Source of the DNA: Cephalotus follicularis
Taxonomy: Eukaryota > Streptophyta > Magnoliopsida > Oxalidales > Cephalotaceae
Direction: 5' to 3'
DNA: 64,000 nt
Assembly (NCBI GenBank): GCA_001972305.1
Contig: BDDD01005142.1
Coordinates: 20,311 to 84,310 of the forward strand
Below, piece after piece: positions 46,451 through 57,280 of this stretch (position 1 is its first letter; every line of letters starts with the position of its first letter). A program made the position numbers and the translations under genes. The notes under the pieces were generated by a model that searched no databases, had not been told where the DNA came from, and saw only the letters and a list, made by a program, of their open reading frames with translations.

Positions 46451-47850
46451 TGTTAGAGATAAAGTACTGCAAGCCAGTGCTGAGCTTGTATTCACTCTAT
46501 CTTGTATATAAATTCAATAAAGATGTTTATATTTTATCATTGGCTGTGAGTTCATTTCTTTAATGCATGATTAAACGGTAAATGAATGTCCTGGAATAAA
46601 GTTAGAGAACCAAGTTAATGATGAGATCATGATGTGAGAATTGAAATCTCGGTATACTTTATTTCGAATCTTCCTGGTCATAGGATTGACACTTAGGGAA
46701 TGATCAATCCCAATAGACCAGCACGTACTATCAGATAGGTAAGTAGAGGGTGACTGATCTCACACCACTCGCATGGTTGATGCTATGACAACTATGTGGG
46801 TGCTCATTACTGAGTTCACTGAAGGTGGATGTGGATAGAATTTACGTAAGAAATTTTACTTACATGTCAGATAGAATTCCAGTTTTACAGAAGTGCATGT
46901 GGTCCTTAGACATGAGCCGTCACTGGATGTCTTATGCATAGGGTGCTGTGTTTTGATGATGCTTAAATACATATTCGATGAAGTGTATACATGCATTAGT
47001 TTGACACAGTATGCTTATGTAAGAGGAATGTGAGTGCGCAATAATGAATCCATTGCTTCTAGTAAAAGAATATTATGCTCAGGATGATTTTGGTTAGAAA
47101 TTAAGCGCCTGGGCAGGCTAGCCACGATATCAAGAGTGTGATATCATTGGTTGAATATTAGTGGGGCACCTCTAATATTATTTAGACTAACGAAGCATAG
47201 TCATGAGGCTAAAGATTAAATTATTGGGGTCTGACATTATCCGTACCCAAGATTCAATCAGAGCATTGTCAATGGAAGGACTATATGTGCATGTACCTGT
47301 AAATAGTGGTTCACAGATAATTCATATTACCTGGGGATCATTATGCATTGCTAGATGTCAAAGTCGGCCCGTAGGATGCCGAGATTAAATTTATAATTAA
47401 TCTTGGAAGAAAAGAATTAAAAGAGTTGTAATTCGAATTGTCCAAGATAATATTTTTTGTGTGATGATAAATATTTAATCGGATAATTGTGAGTGTCACA
47501 ATTTAATCTTACGACAAGCGTAATAGTGAACCCATAGGGTCACACACAATACAGGCTAATATTTCCTACACTGTACGAGAGAAAAATAGTTGGAATATTA
47601 TTTTCAATTTATATTTAGTGAGATTAAATATTCTTAATGCGATTCAGGAAAGAAAATAATATAAAAGGAAACAATTGCTATTTATTCTAAATGAGATTAT
47701 TGCATCAAATAGAAGATTGAAACATTAGTGTTTAACGCGTTTTATCTAGCAATAAAACAAGTAAACACGTCTCCTGAATGAAGTCAGACATTTTCATTTA
47801 CTATCTCTCAGTGTTTTTTCTCTGGTTATCTCAAGAACAATAAAAACACA
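46451..47850 (+). repeat. Cop3 5' LTR, lacking its last 0.3 kb
   Basis: Aligns with 52096-53496 of the 3' LTR. Similarity stops after the shared AAAACACAGT. The final 307 bp of the 3' LTR (53497-53803) has no match in the 5' copy. Confidence 0.9.
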
Positions 47851-48090
47851 GTTAAACTGAATTTGTTGCAGGACACCGATCCCCACTCGGAAATGAGATC
47901 CATAAGACTTGGATTGTTGTTTCTCGTCTCCCATATTTATGAGGGTTAAGGGATTCACGTAAAATAGTGGAAGCCTGGGAGGCAAATACACCTAAAAAAT
48001 TAAAGACCAAATCTTAGAGGATATAAACATTGAAATTGAATTTATCTGATTTAATTATTGCTGTCTTCTTTTATATTTACCGACACTGCA
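47851..48090 (+). other. Cop3 leader, unmatched
   Basis: 240 bp between the shortened 5' LTR and gag. It matches neither the 3' LTR end nor any other part of the window. No PBS is recognisable. The last 40 bp, leading into ACACTGCA before the gag ATG, look like an ordinary copia leader. Confidence 0.6.
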
Positions 48091-48960
48091 ATGACAAACC
48101 CACTCCCTGTAATTCTGGAGAAGAATCAGCTCACAGGTCCAAACTGTGTGGAATGGCTACAGAATGTCAGAATAGTTCTGAATTCTGAGAACATAGAATA
48201 TCTCCTAGAGGCCCCTATGCCAGCAAAGCCTGCTGCAGATGCCTCAGCCAAGGACCATGCCATTTATAAGAAATGGGCAGCAGATGACAAGAAAGTCAGA
48301 TGCTATTTGATGGCCTCGATGATCAATACCCTACAAGTCCAGCACTAGACGATACGAGACTCTAGGGCTATTCTGCTGCACCTCCGTGAGTTATACGGAG
48401 AGAATAGTAGGAATGCTTAGTTCCAACTCACTGCTGAGCTGTATGGCGCTAAAATGGCTGATTGATCTTCTTTTAATGATAATGTCCTAAACATGATCAA
48501 TGCAATTGAAAATCTTGAAGCTCTAGGCATCGTTCAGGATGCTGAATTGAGCACTGATATTATCCTTCATTCGCTACAGCCTTCCTTCTCTAGTTTTATT
48601 ACCAACTTTAACATGAATAGGATTTCAGCTACTTTGGCTGATCTCCTAAACATGCTGAGGGAAGCGAAAGTGAACATGTATAGGGTCAAGGGGCCATTCA
48701 TGATGGTAAGGAAATCCTGTAGGCGCAAGTGGAAGGGCAAGTGAACCTCTGCAAAGGGGAAGGCTAAGAGTGGGACGCTGTCACCACGACATGTATCTTT
48801 TAAACCAGGGACAACTAGACCACCTAGTCAGGGAAAGCAGTGAGCTGTTGCTACGCCAGATACTTCTGCAAGACTTGCACCTGCTGAGGAGAGTACCTCA
48901 GAGCCTCCCTTCCACTGTGGGAAGACGGGACATTGGAAAAGGAATTTAGCGACATTCCTG
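48091..48960 (+). pseudogene. Cop3 gag
   Basis: ATG 48091 (MTNPLPVILEKNQLTGPN) opens a copia gag. Residues 1-86 are clean (the TGPNxxxW motif and a KKWxxDDxxxxCYLMASM-like helix), with a stop at 48346. The frame continues at 48493-48744 (NAIENLEALGIVQDAELSTD; ILHSLQPSFSSFITNFNMN). A degenerate zinc knuckle FHCGKTGHWKRN at about 48906-48941 has lost its first and last Cys. Gag forms the particle and binds RNA; this copy cannot make it intact. Confidence 0.88.
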
Positions 48961-50345
48961 AAGTCAATTGGCAAAGGTATGCCCAATTTGTCTTATATAG
49001 AGGTGAATATGTATATACGTGATTCATCTTCCTTAATTTTAGACGGTGGATGTGGTACTCACATATGTTCTAATTTACAGGTCATCACGGACAAAAGAAA
49101 CATTGAGAAGGGTGAGGGAGATCTACGGCTTACGTATGGCTCGGTTGTTGAAGCCATAGTTGTAGGATCGATCAGGATTTTGTTGCATTCGGGCCAGTGT
49201 GTTGTACTTAAACATTGCATTTATTCACCTCGCATTTTGCAAAACATCGTATCTATTCCGGCATTAGATGCCTAAGGTTTTAATATTGTTTTTAAGGACA
49301 AGTGTTGTACCATTTTGATGAATGATGTTTTATATGCAAAATGTTTCCTTTATGAAGGATTATATATATTGAATAGACATGAGATTGATTTCAATATGAA
49401 AAAAGATAATAAAAGAAAGAGAGTTGAAAGTAATCCAACTTACCTATGGCACTGCAGACTTGGTCATATATGTGAGAAAACAGTACGCTGGTTGATCTCG
49501 GATGGATACCTTGATTTTCGAGAGTATCAACCGTTTCCAACTTGTGAAGCCTGTCTCAAAGGGAAAATGACCAAATCTTCCTTCACAGGGAGAGTGGAAA
49601 GGTCCCTATAACTATTGGGTCCAGTACATACTGATGTGTGTGAACCAATGACAGTGGATGCAAGAGGTGGATATTCCTACTTCATAACCTTTACAGATGA
49701 TCATTCTCGTTTTGGTTATTTGTACCTGATGAGGCACAAATCTGAAGCCTTTGAAAAGTTCAAAGAATTCAGGCAAGAAGTAGAAAAGCATACTGGAAAA
49801 AGTATGAAGAGTCTTCGATCAAATCGAGGTGGAGAGTATCCTCCACAGAGTTCTTAAATTGTCTCAGAAATAATGGAATTATCTCTCAGTGGACGCCTCC
49901 TGGAACACCACAGCATAATGGTATATCTGAAAGGGGAAATCACACCTTGCTTGAAATGGTGCATAGCATGATGAGTGATGCTGGACTTCCATTGTCTTTC
50001 TAGGGTTATGCCTCAGAGACTGTTGTTCTCAAACTGAATAGGACTCCAACAAAATCTGCTCCCAAGACTCCATATGACATATGGAATGGGAAGAAAGCCA
50101 ATCTTAGTTATCTAAAAATATGGAGCTGCACTACATATGTCAAGCAGGCAGCAGCAGATAAATTGGAATCTAGGTCCATAAAATGTAAACTTGTGGGATA
50201 TCCTAAAGAAACAAGAGGATATTATTTCTATTACCCATATGACAACAAAGTGCTTGTAGCCAGGCAAGCTACCTTTCTTAAGAAGGACTTCCTGTTTGAA
50301 GATAGTAGTGGGAGCATAATATAGTTGGATGAGTGATCCACAGAA
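48961..50345 (+). pseudogene. Cop3 protease and integrase
   Basis: Same frame as gag until about 49860. The protease active site reads LDGGCGTHICSNL (about 49039), with Gly in place of Thr/Ser in D-T/S-G, so it is probably inactive. Pre-integrase zinc domain: WHCRLGHICEKTVRWL ... CEACLKGKMTKSSF (about 49447-49590). Core: HTDVCEPMTV (first Asp, about 49630), LRSNRGGEYP (second Asp changed to Asn, about 49818), and the HNGISERGNHTLLEM Glu segment (about 49912) after a frame change near 49855. Stops at 49273 and 49609 and frameshifts break the reading. Confidence 0.88.
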
Positions 50346-52035
50346 CCATGAGTTGAGGACCTTTCCACTGTTCTTCATAATGATGAGCCTGAAACATCAG
50401 TGGCCACAGACACACAACCTCTGCGTGGATCTACCGTATTACCTAGGGAACCTGAGAGATACTATGGTAGGTTTCTCATTGAAGGAACCCAAGAGATAAA
50501 CCTCATTAATGATGATCTGGTTAGCTACAAAGAAGCCATATTTGATATGGACTCAGAGAAATGGCTTAAAGCCATGAATTCTGAAATGGAATCCATGTAC
50601 TCCAATCAAGTTTGGAATCTAGTGGATGCACCTGAAGGGGTTAAACCCTTAAGTTGCAAATGGATTTTCAAAAGGAAGCATGGAGACGATGGAAGGTGAA
50701 GACCTTCAAAGCTAGGCTCGTAGCCAAGGGCTACAATCAATGGGAAGGGATTGATTATGAGGAAACTTTCTCACCCGTAGCCATGCTTAAATGCATTCGG
50801 ATTTTACTTGCTATAGCTCAACATCTTGAATATGAGATATGGAAAATGGATGTGAAAACTGCCTTTCTCAATGGAAACATTGATGAAGACATATATATGA
50901 CCCAACCTGAGGGTTTCATATCCACCGGCGAGGACAAGAAAGTGTGCAAGCTTCTAAAGTCCATTTATGGACTGAAGTAAGCTTCGAGAAGCTGGAACAT
51001 TCGATTCGATGAAACGATCAAAGAATTTTGTTTCATAAAGAATCGAGATGAACCATGTGTGTACAGAAAGCTTAGTGGAAGTTCAGTGACCATTGTGGTC
51101 TTATAGGTTAACGACATTCTCCTAGTAGGAAATGATGTGATCATGTTGTCTAACGTAAAGGCCTGGCTATCCATAGTTTTCTCCATGAAAGACTTGGGAG
51201 AAGCTTCCTATATCCTGGGTATAAAGGTCTATAGGGATAGATCAAAAAGGATGATAGGGTTGTCCCAATCTTTGTACAATGACAGAGTGCTTAAGCGTTT
51301 TGGCATGGAAAATTGGAAGAGAGGTTACTCTCCTCTATGTCGTGTGATATCACTTTCCAAGAAGATGTCTCCTAAGACTTCTGAGGAAAGACAGAGGATG
51401 AGGCATATTTCATACGCTTCGGCAATTGGAAGTATCATGTATGCTATGATTTGCACTAGACCAGATATCGCCTATGCTGTAAGTGTTACAAGCAGATATC
51501 AGACAGATCCATGTGAGAACCACTGGAAGGATGTCAAAGATATCCTCAAGTACCTTAACAGAACTAAGGATTTATTTTTGATGTTTGGAGGAAAATATTT
51601 GAATATTGAGGGTTATACTGACTCTAGTTTTCAAACAGATGTGGATAATTCAAAATGACCTCGGGGTTTGAGTTCACCTTGAATTGTGGAGCAGTGAGCT
51701 GGAAGAGTTTCAAGCAGCCTACCACAGCAGATCTAGTGACAGAAGCTGAATACATTACGACATCGGAAGCTGCCAAGTAGGGTGTATGAATGAAGAAGTT
51801 CATCATAGATTTGGGTGTAGTTTCTGGAATTAAGGATCCTGTATCTTTACATTGTGGTAACAATGGAGCGATAACGCAGGCCAAGGAACCTAGATCACAC
51901 TCAAAGTCTAAACACATTCTCAGGCGCTTTCACCTTATACATGAGATCGTTGATCGAGGAGATATAAAAGTGGAAAGAGTTCCAGGGGAAGACAACACTG
52001 CAGACCCCCTTACGAAAGCATTACCAAAGGACTGA
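50346..52035 (+). pseudogene. Cop3 reverse transcriptase and RNase H
   Basis: RT starts in one frame (50400-50699: [31 protein letters not shown]) and shifts near 50690 to 50700-51658 ([41 protein letters not shown]). A TAA at 50978 replaces Gln in GLKxAS. The catalytic YVDD box is lost, reading stop-V-N-D at about 51102-51113. YAVSVTSRYQ and the YTDSSFQTD start of RNase H follow, then a stop at 51656 and a frame change. The C-terminus 51790-52035 (GNNGAITQAKEP; HIDV-like HILRRFHLIHE; EDNTADPLTKALPK) ends the copia polyprotein. Confidence 0.9.
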
Positions 52036-52080
52036 CACCTGGATGCCATGGGTGTGAAACACTACGGAAACTGGCTTTAG

Positions 52081-52095
52081 TCGTTAGTGGGACAT
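52081..52095 (+). other. Cop3 polypurine tract
   Basis: TTAGTGGGACAT-like purine-rich segment immediately before the 3' LTR start TGTTAG at 52096, 60 bp after the end of pol. Confidence 0.65.
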
Positions 52096-53803
52096 TGTTA
52101 GAGATAAAGTACTGCAAGTCAGTGCTGAGCTTGTATTCACTCTATCTTGAATATAAATTCAATAAAGATGTTTATATTTTATCATTGGCTATGAGTTCAT
52201 TTCTTTAATGCATGATTAAATGGTAAATGAATGTCTTGGAATATAATAAGAGAACCAAGTTCATGATGAGATCATGATGTGAGAATTGGAATCTCGGTAT
52301 ACTTTATTTCGAATATTCCTGGATATAGGATTGACACTCAGGACATCATCAATCCGAATAGACTAGCACGTACTATCAGATCGGTAAGCAGAGGGTGACT
52401 AATCTCACACCACTCGCATGGTTGATACTATGACAACTACGCGGGTACTTGTTAAAGAGTTCATTGAAGGTGACTGTGGATAGAATTTCTGTATGGAATT
52501 TTACTTACATGTCAGATAGAATTCTAGTTTTACAGCAGTGCATGTGGTCATTAGACATGAGCCCTCACTGGATGTCTTGTGCATAGGGTGCTGTGTTTTG
52601 ATGATGCTTAAATACATATTCAATGAAGTGTGTAAAGGCATTAGTTATACACAGTACGATTATGTATGGAGGCATGTTAGTGCGCAATAATGAATCCATT
52701 ACTTCTAGTAAAAGAAGATTATGCCCAAAATGATTTTCGTTAGCAATTAAGCGCCTGGCTAGGCTAGCCATGATATCAAGAGTGTGATATCATTATTGAA
52801 TATTAAAGGGGCACCTATAATATTATTTAGGCTAATGAAAGAGAGTCACGAGGCTAAAGATTAAATTACTGGGGTCTGACATTATTCGTACCCTAGATTT
52901 AATCAAAGCATTGTCAATGGAATGACTATACGTGCAGGTACCTGTAAATAGTGGTTCGCAGATAATTCATATTACCTGGGAGTCGTTATGCATTGCAAGA
53001 TATCGACGTCGACCTTTAGGATGCCTGATATTAAATTAATAATTAATCATGGAAGAAAAGAAAGAAAAGAGTTTTAATTCAAAATGCATGAGATGATATT
53101 TTTTATGTGATAATAAATATTTAATCGGATATTTGTGAGTGTCACAATTTAATCCTACAGCCAGCGTAATAGTGAACCCATAGAGTCACACACAATACAT
53201 GCTTATATTTCCTACACCGTATGAGAGAAAAATAATTGGAATATTATTTTCTAATTATATTTAATGAGATTAAATATTCTAAATGAGATTAAGGAAAGAA
53301 AATAATATAAATGGAAACAATTGCTAATTATACTAAATGAAATTATTGCATAAAATAGAAGATTGGCACATTAGTGTTTAACACGTTTTATCTACCAATA
53401 AAAAAAGTAAACACGTCTAATGATAGGAGTCAGACATTTTCATTTTCTATCTCTCAGTGTTTTTTCTCTGGTTCTCTCAAGAACAAGAAAAACACAGTAA
53501 TCCAAAAGGCAAAAGTTGCGCAGCTTGAGAAGCATTGGTGTTGGTGATAAAGGCTTGCTGTGGATACCTTGGAGGCCTGCTATACTTGGAGGCTAGAACC
53601 ACCAATCAACAATGAAGGAGCCGCTCCATTTTGTGAGTATATTCCGCCCGCTCTTTATGTTTGTTTATTTATATTTTCTAATTGTACATATATGATCAAT
53701 TGATCCTGGAATAAACTGTATGGTGTTTGGTCATGAGGTGACGTCGTATTGTATTAGAATGCATGCCTCTAGATATTGTTTTAATCACCATAAGGTTCCA
53801 ACA
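52096..53803 (+). repeat. Cop3 3' LTR
   Basis: A complete 1,708 bp copy, TGTTAGAG...TTCCAACA. Its terminal section around 53600-53803 (CCGCTCCATTTTGTGAGTAT; TTTAATCACCATAAGGTTCC) is typical of copia LTR ends. Followed by TSD CATAT. Confidence 0.92.
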
Positions 53804-53838
53804 CATATATCATAATAGGTGGAGATAGTTTTCTCCTT
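53804..53838 (+). repeat. Cop2 LTR, second piece
   Basis: 35 bp between Cop3 and Cop4 beginning with the TSD copy. ATAATAGGTGGAGATAG aligns with the reverse of the Cop1 5' LTR next to the block that matches 46440-46450, confirming that Cop3 landed inside the Cop2 LTR. Confidence 0.6.
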
Positions 53839-53959
53839 TGTTGACATTTATGTCTCAATCCATGTTTTGATGATAACATATTTGTATTCAACAAAGTTTG
53901 TTGTTGTGAAAGATAAAATAAAAAGTTGGAAAGTCAAAACAGGAAAGTGCAGATGCAGG

Positions 53960-54560
53960 TCTAAGAGTGGACGGTCACAATGAAACCGTCAACGCTTTGT
54001 AAGACCTTCAAAGACCAAGTGAAAAGCGTCAACAGTTGAAGCATTTGGGGCAAAGGAGACAAAGCCCAAACCGTCGACGCTCTAAATCAATTGTCAGTGC
54101 TTTGAATGCAGAAGCCAACCGTTTAGTACTCGATATCATTGGTTAAAACTAGTGTTGTCCAATTCCAATCAAAGTGCACTAAGCGGCGACGCTCAGAAGA
54201 AAGCGTAAGCGCTTTAATACAAGGCGTCAATAGTTAAGGAGGAGTTATCAGCAGTTAAAACAAGTGTTGTCCAATTCCAATCCAAGTGTGCTAAGCGGCA
54301 ACGCTCAGAACAAAGCGTCAGCGCTTTGAAGACAAGGAGTCAGTTGTTAAGAAAGTCTACATCAGTGGTTAATTCCAGGGATGTATGAAGCCAATTAAAA
54401 TGTGCTAAGCGTCGACGCTCAAAAGAAAACGTCAGCGCTTTGTGACACTCAGTCGACACCAAGATCAAGACCTTCAGCGCTTTGAGCAAAACTTCAAGAT
54501 TAAAATAGCCAACAGACATCTAAGCGGTGACGCTATGAGGAACACCGACGACACTTTAAC
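53960..54560. repeat. array of short TCGA-centred palindromes, Cop4 LTR
   Basis: About 14 degenerate copies of AAGCGTCGACGCTTT-like sequence in either arm form, for example the perfect 12 bp palindrome at 54408-54419. A longer block of about 110 bp (54140-54230 and 54250-54340, sharing GTGTTGTCCAATTCCAATC) is itself repeated. Confidence 0.75.
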
Positions 54561-54742
54561 GTGCGGGGACAATTGGTGACAGCAGCTTTAATGCATCATT
54601 TGAAGTGGGAACAACTTTCAAGATTGACAGAACAACTTCCAAGACAAACGTTACACTTTCCAAGACTTAAGGAACAAGACTCAATGCAAAGACAACAACT
54701 TCCAAGGTCAAAATAATAAAGGCTATTAAATCAAATTGGCAA

Positions 54743-54750
54743 TATAAAAG
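54743..54750 (+). promoter_or_regulatory. Cop4 LTR TATA box
   Basis: TATAAAAG followed by an A-rich start region, about 0.5 kb before the LTR end. It lies just downstream of the palindrome array, which is therefore in the upstream promoter (U3) region. Confidence 0.6.
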
Positions 54751-55265
54751 GAGTAGAAGAAATTAAAAAGAAGTAGAAGAACACTCAAGCAAAAAACATC
54801 AAGAGCAAGAATCAAACACTGTCATATCATCATCAAGAAATATTTTCAAGATCAAACTTTTATTGTTGAGTGAAATCAAAATTCATTGTAATCAAAACAT
54901 TCAAATCAAACCTTTGAGAGGTTACACAAAAACACTTATAAATTTTTGTAATCCACACTTAGGTGAGTGAACCCTATAGTGAAGAAAAGGGAAGTGAACC
55001 CTTGTGATTGAGGTCAATCACAAAAGTTTGTAAGGTGCACCGAATAGCCCCCGTAAAGATATTCGGACTTCGTGTTTGGGTGGAACACTAGTGGAAACTC
55101 AAGGAGGAACTTGGGAAAGTGGACGTAAGAACGACTTTTGACGAACCACTTTAAAATACGTTTGCATATCTCTAACCCTTTCCTCGGCAATTACATTATT
55201 TATTTATTTGTGATTGATTATTAATTTATGTTCATTGCTTAACTCGATTAAAATCTATATTCAAT

Positions 55266-55277
55266 TGGTATTAGAGA
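55266..55277 (+). other. Cop4 primer binding site
   Basis: TGGTATTAGAGA, the tRNA-iMet type with one internal C to T and one terminal change. Confidence 0.75.
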
Positions 55278-55324
55278 GAGGTTAGCTTATAATTCATAAT
55301 TTCTAGAGCTTTCAACCATCTAAA

Positions 55325-56345
55325 ATGACAATGAACATGAACAACGTAGAGAGTCAAAACATATCAAAGCCTCCATTTTTCGATGGGAATAATTATAACC
55401 ATTGGAGGGCAAAGATGACTATTTTTATACAATCTCTAGAGTACAATTTCTGGGACCTAATTATTGACGGTCCACATCTACCATCTATTAGAGATGATAA
55501 TGGAGAAAGTATTCCTAAACCTAGAAACACTTATAATGATGATGATAGAAGAAGAGTTCAATTGAATGCAAAATCCAAACATGTAATTATTTATGCTATA
55601 AACTCCAATGAATTTAATAGAGTCTCCTCTTGCATTTCCGCTAAACAAATGTGGGATAGACTTGAAGTCACGTATGAAGGGACGGATCAAGTAAAAGGTG
55701 CAAAAATTATTATCCTAGTTTACGACTATGAATTGTTCCAAATGAATGAAGATGAGGACATTAAATCCATGTTTACTAGATTTACTTACATTATCAATGC
55801 ATTGTAATCTCTTGATAAAACATATTCTAATTGTGAACTGGTAAGAAAGATTCTCAGGTGTTTGCCTAGACCGTGGATGCGGAAGGTAACGGCCATCGAA
55901 GAAGCAAAGAATCTAAGCATCCTTCCCTTGGAGGATCTACTAGGGTCACTAATGACTCATGAGCTAACAATGCAAAAGAGAGTCGATGAAGAAGAGAAGG
56001 AGAAAAAGAAGAAAAAGATAGTTGCCCTAAAATCATCCGAAATTGAAGACACTGATGATGATGAAGATGATAATGATGAAGACTTTGCTCTCTTCACATG
56101 AATGTTCAAAAAATTCGTTCCTAACAAAAAGAAGTTTGGTGGAAAACCAAACAAGAAATTTCATCAAAAGGGAGAGTTAAGAAAAAAGGAAGAAGTAGTT
56201 TGTTATGAATGCATCAAACCGGGGCACTACAAGAGTGACTGCCCTCGACTAAAGAACAAGGAATTCATAAAGAAGAAGAAAGTAATGTCGCCACTTTGGA
56301 TGACAGCGACGAATCTAGCTCGGATGATGACACTCGGGAACAAGT
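55325..56345 (+). pseudogene. Cop4 gag, truncated
   Basis: Starts MTMNMNNVESQN. One frame over 55325-56280 with two stops: TAA 55805 (Gln expected, after INAL) and TGA 56099. Domains: DUF4219-like PPFFDGNNYNHWRAKM at residues 16-31, a gag helix region (RRVQLNAKSKHVIIYAINSN; MWDRLEVTYEGTDQVK), a Lys/Glu-rich linker with an acidic run (about 56040-56090), and an intact CCHC knuckle CYECIKPGHYKSDC (about 56202-56243). Near 56280 a one-base shift leads out of the Ser/Asp-rich continuation. Gyp3 cuts the gene at 56345. Confidence 0.88.
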
Positions 56346-57280
56346 TGTAACGCCCCAAACCCTAAGGGTCAAGCCCGAAGGTTTGACGCGCTACGAACAG
56401 TATCATTCATTTACTAATATTCAGCAGAAATTAAAAACTTTTAACAATATAATAATGCATGCAGAATAAATCAAATTAAATATCATTCGCGTGGATACAC
56501 CCAGTGTTATACAATACTGTTCATAAAAGCTCTACCACAAGTCGACAGGTCAAGAAATACAATATTCAAGAATATAAATAAGTTAGTTGTCGATCTACTG
56601 TGGAGGAGACTCACCCGGGGCTTCAAACCTCAACTTGCTACGAAGCTCCACCTGTACCTGACCCATTACATTAAAATGCAATGGGTCAGCGACCACTGGT
56701 CGTGTATGAACTACTACCCACGTACGAATGTAAGATGCAGATGCAGCAAGCATATGTAATGAGAGATGCAATGACAATCCATACAATATACAGAACAGTC
56801 CATTTAATTCGTTCAGTATAGTCATTCACTCCATAGTAACCATTCAAAATGATTGAATATCACTATAAATCCTTCCTCGGCATCCCCTACTAAAGGAGGA
56901 GCGGTAACGCACTCCAGAAGTCAAGGCAGAGGAGCCGAGACAGGAATAAAATTATAATTTAGGCAGACCGGTTCCTCGGCTTTAGGAAGAGCAATATACG
57001 CGCTCTAGGCGTAACAAGTAGCGGAGAGGAACACAACATTCATTATACCGTAACATTCATTCAGTAACAATAATAATAGTCAATGTGGCTCATCTTGGTC
57101 GGTGATCCGTTGGCTCATCTCAACTGGTGATCCGACGGCTCATCTCGGTCGGTGATCCATTGGGCTATCTCGGTGACCCACATGGTTCAGCTCAATTTGG
57201 TGACCCATTAGGTCAGAAATAGCCTTACTGGCTCATCAAGGTCGGTGATCCCCATAGGGCTCATCTCAGTCAGTGATCCA
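56346..57280 (-). repeat. Gyp3 3' LTR, first piece
   Basis: Starts TGTAACGCCCCAAACCC (the reverse of the LTR 3' end). From 57080 to 57280 it holds a minisatellite with a unit of about 28 bp, GGCTCATCTCGGTCGGTGAT plus variable bases, roughly six to seven copies. Solo2 is inserted in the last unit. Confidence 0.82.

Larger units (their letters stand above)
46451..53803 (+). mobile_element. Cop3: Ty1/copia LTR retrotransposon
   Basis: Starts TGTTAGAG and ends TTCCAACA, flanked by perfect TSD CATAT (46446-46450 and 53804-53808). Order LTR, gag, protease, integrase, RT, RNase H, LTR shows copia. LTR length (about 1.7 kb) and gag type suggest the Tork/Angela neighbourhood (weak inference). The end of the 5' LTR and the PBS are replaced, and the coding region is full of stops and frameshifts. 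Confidence 0.93.
53839..55263 (+). repeat. Cop4 5' LTR
   Basis: 1,425 bp. Its first half (53960-54560) is filled with degenerate palindromic repeats of the AGCGTCGACGCT type. The second half has a TATA box and an A-rich R/U5. The 3' boundary is set by the PBS; the 5' boundary rests on TGTTGAC and is less certain. Confidence 0.75.
53839..56345 (+). mobile_element. Cop4: Ty1/copia element, 5' part only
   Basis: LTR 53839-55263 (TGTTGACATT...TATTCA), PBS, leader and gag, then an abrupt cut by Gyp3 at 56346. The remaining pol and 3' LTR would lie to the right of Gyp3, outside the window. The gag type (DUF4219/UBN2-like with acidic linker and knuckle) is copia; a SIRE-like affiliation is possible but not shown. 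Confidence 0.82.

Noticed and set aside
47851-48057. A separate small insertion between the Cop3 LTR and gag
   Set aside because: No terminal repeats or target duplication are seen. Replacement of the LTR end explains it as well, so I list it only as unmatched leader.
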